Assembly (NCBI GenBank): GCA_947561395.2 | Contig: OX387182.1 | Coordinates: 57,187,283-57,251,282, forward strand | Length of the DNA: 64,000 nt | From: Buxus sempervirens | Lineage: Eukaryota; Streptophyta; Magnoliopsida; Buxales; Buxaceae | Reading direction: 5' to 3' | Part shown: positions 61,276-64,000 of the stretch, one piece after another | Layout: each line of letters opens with the position of its first letter | Position numbering within the stretch: position 1 is the stretch's first letter | Made by a program: the position numbers and the translations under genes | The notes under the pieces: model-generated | What the model saw: only the letters and a program-made list of their open reading frames with translations | Database searches by the model: none | Told to the model about the DNA's origin: nothing

Positions 61276-62064
61276 TGTTGTATTTTTAATGATTTTTAAG
61301 GGCTCAAAATTTCCTCTTGGTGTTTTGTCTTTTAGTGTTTGTCTCTTGTGGGATGAATAGTCTCACATTGGAAGTTTATGAGAACTTCTAATGGTTTATA
61401 TAGAATAGTGGGAACTAAAGGGGTGCAACCCCTAAAGTGAGACACTGTTCCTTGTTGTCGGGGTTTCTTTGAATCACGCGCGCGCGCGCCGCCGCCGCCG
61501 TCCGTCCGGTCGGTCGTGTCGTGGTGTGATGCTATCTTTTTATGCTAAATATTAATCGTTTTTTCTTTTGCTTTCTAAAACGTTGGGTTACCTCTCTTAT
61601 ATATAGAAGAGAGAGATTAGGGTTTTGGTACACACGAAAATCAGAGCATACAGCCTCTGACGCCTGTGTTTTTCTTCTCTGTTCACGTTAAGAGTGACAC
61701 TACTACGCGGTTCGATTTGTCCAGTATTTCTGTGCGGATTACTGGAGAGACATTGTTGTCGTTGAATGCTGGAAGTCATAGCGTCGAGCAACCCTTCGCA
61801 CTGGAGATTCGTTCTACAGGGGACGCTTAAGGCTTTAAGCACAGAGATTTTTGAATCTCGCCTCGACTGTTAAATCTGATAAGTTTATTCCAATCCTGTT
61901 TACATTTGTTTCTGCTTAGATCTGTTGCTTCTTTCTGTCTTGACTGTTCTTCTCATATTCGTGCATCTATAATCTGATACTGTTTTAAGTCTTTACCCAA
62001 TTCCATTCATATTCTGATACCTGTTTGATAATACAGAACAGTATTTCCCCTAAATATTACAACA
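61276..62064 (+). repeat. Right LTR of the Copia element
   Basis: 789 bp from TGTTGTATTTTTAATG to CCTAAATATTACAACA. A TATA box TATATATAG lies at 61599-61607. A CpG-dense microsatellite (61477-61518) lies upstream of it. Confidence 0.9.
61477..61518. repeat. CpG-dense microsatellite in the LTR
   Basis: (CG)n, then (CCG)n, then TCCGTCCGGTCGGTCG: about 40 bp of nearly pure C/G in a very AT-rich neighbourhood, about 80-120 bp upstream of the LTR TATA box. Confidence 0.95.
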
Positions 62065-62290
62065 AATACGAGGTACCTCAGGCAAACATGGAGGTACCCC
62101 CATATTTGATAGCCCCTAATTGACCTTTAGAGCTTAACAATGGGGTACCTCTGTCAAATACTGGGGTACCTCATGCAAACATGGGGGTACTCGATTTTAA
62201 CAATGGGGTACCTCTGTCAAATACGGGGTACCTCAGGCAAACATGAGGGTAACCCCATATTTGATAGCCCCTAATTGACCTTTAGAACCG
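62065..62290. repeat. GGTACC-rich repeats of the TIR segment
   Basis: Several alternating copies of GGGGTACCTCAGGCAAACATG and AATGGGGTACCTCTGTCAAA type units, with the inverted counterpart CCCCATATTTGATAG. A further copy lies left of the Copia element (59505-59556), showing that the array was continuous before that insertion. Confidence 0.8.
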
Positions 62291-62404
62291 GTGATGAAGG
62301 CCACGTCACGACATTTTCCGTAAATCAACTTCGTTCCCACGATGATGTGGCCGTTTGATTGTGCTGCACAGAGGAAAAAAATGCTTCATAGAGAAATGCT
62401 ACAC

Positions 62405-62640
62405 AGAGGATCTGGAGCCGCTCCATTGACATTAAGTTATTAAAAACCCAATCCTTGTACTTAATCGGCAAGTCTTCTTCCACTGTATACCCACCTAGGC
62501 ATCCAAACCAGAGCATCCTCATGAAATCACATCTGCAAAATATGTGTGATTGATTCTTGATCTTTGTTGCATAGTACACAATTTTCTCTTTTTGCATTCC
62601 AATTCTTTGTTGTAGGAGATCATTTGTTGGAACATATAGT
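62405..62640 (-). pseudogene. LINE zf-RVT block
   Basis: Reads NDLLQQRIGMQKE, then, with a one-base shift, CVLCNKDQESITHIF, then FCRCDFMRMLWFGCLGG, a Cys/His zinc motif of plant LINE polyproteins. It continues as YKDWVFNNLMSMERLQIL up to the nested insertion. Confidence 0.75.
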
Positions 62641-62642
62641 GG

Positions 62643-62826
62643 AACAAATCAAGGCAATTCGCAATTGATAAATTTGCTGATGAGAAAATGGTTTGGAGGG
62701 GAATGGCGAAAGGTAAATACACAGTCTCGTCGGCTTACAAAATCTGAACAAGTGGATCTGACAGTCATCAGGAGACAAGTAAGTGGCTGAGATTGTGGCA
62801 CATCCCTTGACGCCAAAAAGTTAAAG
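62643..62826 (+). pseudogene. Inverted 5' segment of the LINE
   Basis: Plus-strand translation gives DEKMVWRGMAKGKYTVSSAY, then KI, a stop, and WLRLWHIP, with KVKVF at the target-duplication boundary. It matches the DKLVW..G.YSVKSAY...LW..P.P.KVK block of plant LINE polyproteins. It carries two stops (after AYKI and after WHIP). It ends exactly where the target duplication starts. Confidence 0.75.
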
Positions 62827-62842
62827 TCTTTAAATTATTAGG

Positions 62843-64000
62843 TTAACAAAGCTTTGAGTCTACATACGAAAAGACCCACTTTGTCTTGTATTGATCATTT
62901 ATCTCAATACATCTCCATCATAAAAGTAGTATAATATCTATCAATAAGGACATTATTTGAGCTCCTGTATTTTATGAAAAGAATCAAAACTAGAATATTA
63001 TGCAGGATCCTCATATCTCTTGACTATGTTAAGCCTTAGAATACCACATGACATAAAAAGATATTGTAACCGACTTAAAATGTTTTTTTTTCTTGCCAAA
63101 TATCAATAAAAAGTTTGGACAATTATTATTCCAACTAGTGAAAAAAAATAGTCTTGCCATCACCATCTAGCGTCTATGATTGAATAAAAATAAGTAGAAA
63201 TATAAATGATGTTTGCCAATGTTTTTTTAAAAACAGTTTTTCTTTTTCTTTTTTTTAGGGGAAAAAAAAACCTAAAAGTTGTGTTTGGTAAGGATAGTTT
63301 TCAACTTGTTTAAAAAAATAATAATAATTCATAAGCAACCCTATTACAAGTATAGAATCATTTTCTAATTTTTGTAATTTCATGCTTGATTAATCAAATC
63401 ACCTTGCTTCATCACCCATGGCTTTAAAACCATTGCATTTTCATGAGTGTTATAATTGTAATTGATTTTAACTAAATGTTACCAAATAGTCTTTTTTTTT
63501 TCCTTCACTAATTTCCAAAGACACAAAAACAATTTGAAAAGTTTTTTGTCAAATTGTTTAAAACAAAATCACCAAACAACCTCCACGATACAAGTCAGAA
63601 TTTCTAGTATATGATAAAATAAAAATTTAAAATTAAACCAAAAAGGTTCCATCAAAATGTTTGATACATCAATGTTTAAAAGGCATGAAAACACAAGAGA
63701 AGGAAAGAAATCGAGAAATATGTCAAACTCAATGTAATGAAGTAGCTTCTAAGAACCCAAAACAAGCAAGCATGGGTCATTCAGAACATGAACCCGGTAG
63801 ACTATGATTTCACTATTAAAGAAGATCTTAAACTCACATGAGAAAACACCTACTAGAAAGTCTAAATAAAAGTGTAGTTTTAAGCAAAAAAACAATAATT
63901 CAAAGATGGAAGCACTAATACAGGAGGGAAGCGCTAATACAGGAGGGATCCAATTTTTCAACTTTCAATTGATATTAGGAACTCTTCAAATAGAGATTGA
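62843..64000. other. No supported gene; AT-rich MITE-like segment
   Basis: 63212-63575 starts GTTTGCCAATGTTTTTTTA and ends AAAATCACCAAACAACCTCC, with inner GTTTGGTAAGG and TTACCAAATAG strings, resembling the ends of the TIR element at 20441-21912. The remainder shows nothing recognisable. Confidence 0.45.

Larger units (their letters stand above)
59557..62064 (+). mobile_element. Internally deleted Copia element with 5-bp target duplication
   Basis: Flanked by AATAC at 59552-59556 and 62065-62069. The right LTR is complete (61276-62064). The left LTR keeps only bases matching 61276-61331 and 61649-61850 of the right LTR. Gag, protease, integrase and most of RT are gone; the end of pol remains open, followed by a polypurine tract. 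The shared 202-bp LTR blocks differ at one base that I can see, so the insertion is fairly young. Confidence 0.9.
59430..62400. mobile_element. TIR-bounded repeat segment inside the LINE
   Basis: The left end (TTTGTGTAGCAGATCCTCTA...CTGTGCAGTGCAATCCAACGG) and the reverse of the right end (TCTGTGTAGCA...CTCTATGAAGC...CTGTGCAGCACAATCAAACGG) are inverted, about 60 bp long and imperfect. Between them lie repeated GGGGTACCTC and CAAATAC strings, interrupted by the Copia element. Superfamily uncertain (Mutator-like is a guess); no clear target duplication. Confidence 0.6.
58640..62826 (-). mobile_element. L1-type LINE with 5' inversion and 16-bp target duplication, interrupted by nested elements
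   Basis: The 3' end is a run of 14 T at 58640-58653 (poly-A in the minus sense). The target duplication TCTTTAAATTATTAGG is at 58624-58639 and again at 62827-62842. In the minus sense the body from about 62640 leftwards encodes the zf-RVT region (62640-62405) and, after a nested insertion at about 59430-62400, the RNase H region (59428-58681). The outermost segment (about 62643-62826) is in the opposite orientation and encodes the piece that should directly precede the zf-RVT block. This is the layout produced by twin priming. Confidence 0.85.

Noticed and set aside
59430..62400. 9-bp Mutator-type target duplication for the TIR segment
   Set aside because: Flanks TGGTAACG and TGGAGCCG match only partly, so no target duplication is claimed.

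Overview
This is nuclear DNA of a flowering plant. It is AT-rich, intron-bearing and dense in transposons, and it carries two intact single-copy-type plant genes: a BLADE-ON-PETIOLE (NPR5/6-type) co-regulator gene and an intronless nuclear group II intron maturase (nMAT) gene. I cannot name the species; nothing suggests a grass.

Layout. (1) 1-16513: most of one very large Tat-lineage Ty3/gypsy retrotransposon on the minus strand. It has a complete 5' LTR (14218-16513), a tRNA primer site, a long leader with a minisatellite, decayed gag-protease-RT-RNase H with the characteristic second RNase H, and an in-frame deletion that removed the integrase core. Downstream, on the opposite strand, lie two intron-containing plant-mobile-domain-type genes. 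The 3' LTR lies left of the window. Three copies of a four-unit array of 23-bp dyads (TATCCGGT-N7-ACCGGATA, spaced 39 bp) sit in the LTR, in the leader and just upstream of the second antisense gene. This is the most unusual structure in the window. (2) 16514-27216: a mosaic of small elements (a MITE, an RNase H remnant, a CACTA-like end, a TIR element, a 29-bp minisatellite). (3) 27217-29720: the BOP gene. (4) 29721-44700: gene-poor sequence with microsatellites, an Au-type SINE with its target duplication, a foldback hairpin and small MITEs. (5) 44700-49200: remnants of an L1-type LINE (minus) and an RTE-type LINE (plus). (6) 51605-53899: the nMAT gene, with a 1.74-kb hAT-like element inserted 106 bp upstream of its ATG. 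(7) 54005-62842: a transposon cluster with two hAT-like elements and an L1-type LINE with a 5' inversion. The LINE is interrupted by a TIR-bounded repeat segment, which in turn holds an internally deleted Copia element.

The two host genes are not functionally related to each other. The BOP protein is expected to act in the nucleus in lateral-organ boundary patterning. The nMAT protein is expected to act in mitochondria on group II intron splicing. Everything else is repeats in different stages of decay. The nonsense changes I could infer in them fit C-to-T transitions, as expected for methylated plant transposons.

All calls are from reading the sequence and remembered family features; no database search was possible. 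Exact element ends are firm where LTR termini or target duplications are visible and approximate elsewhere.
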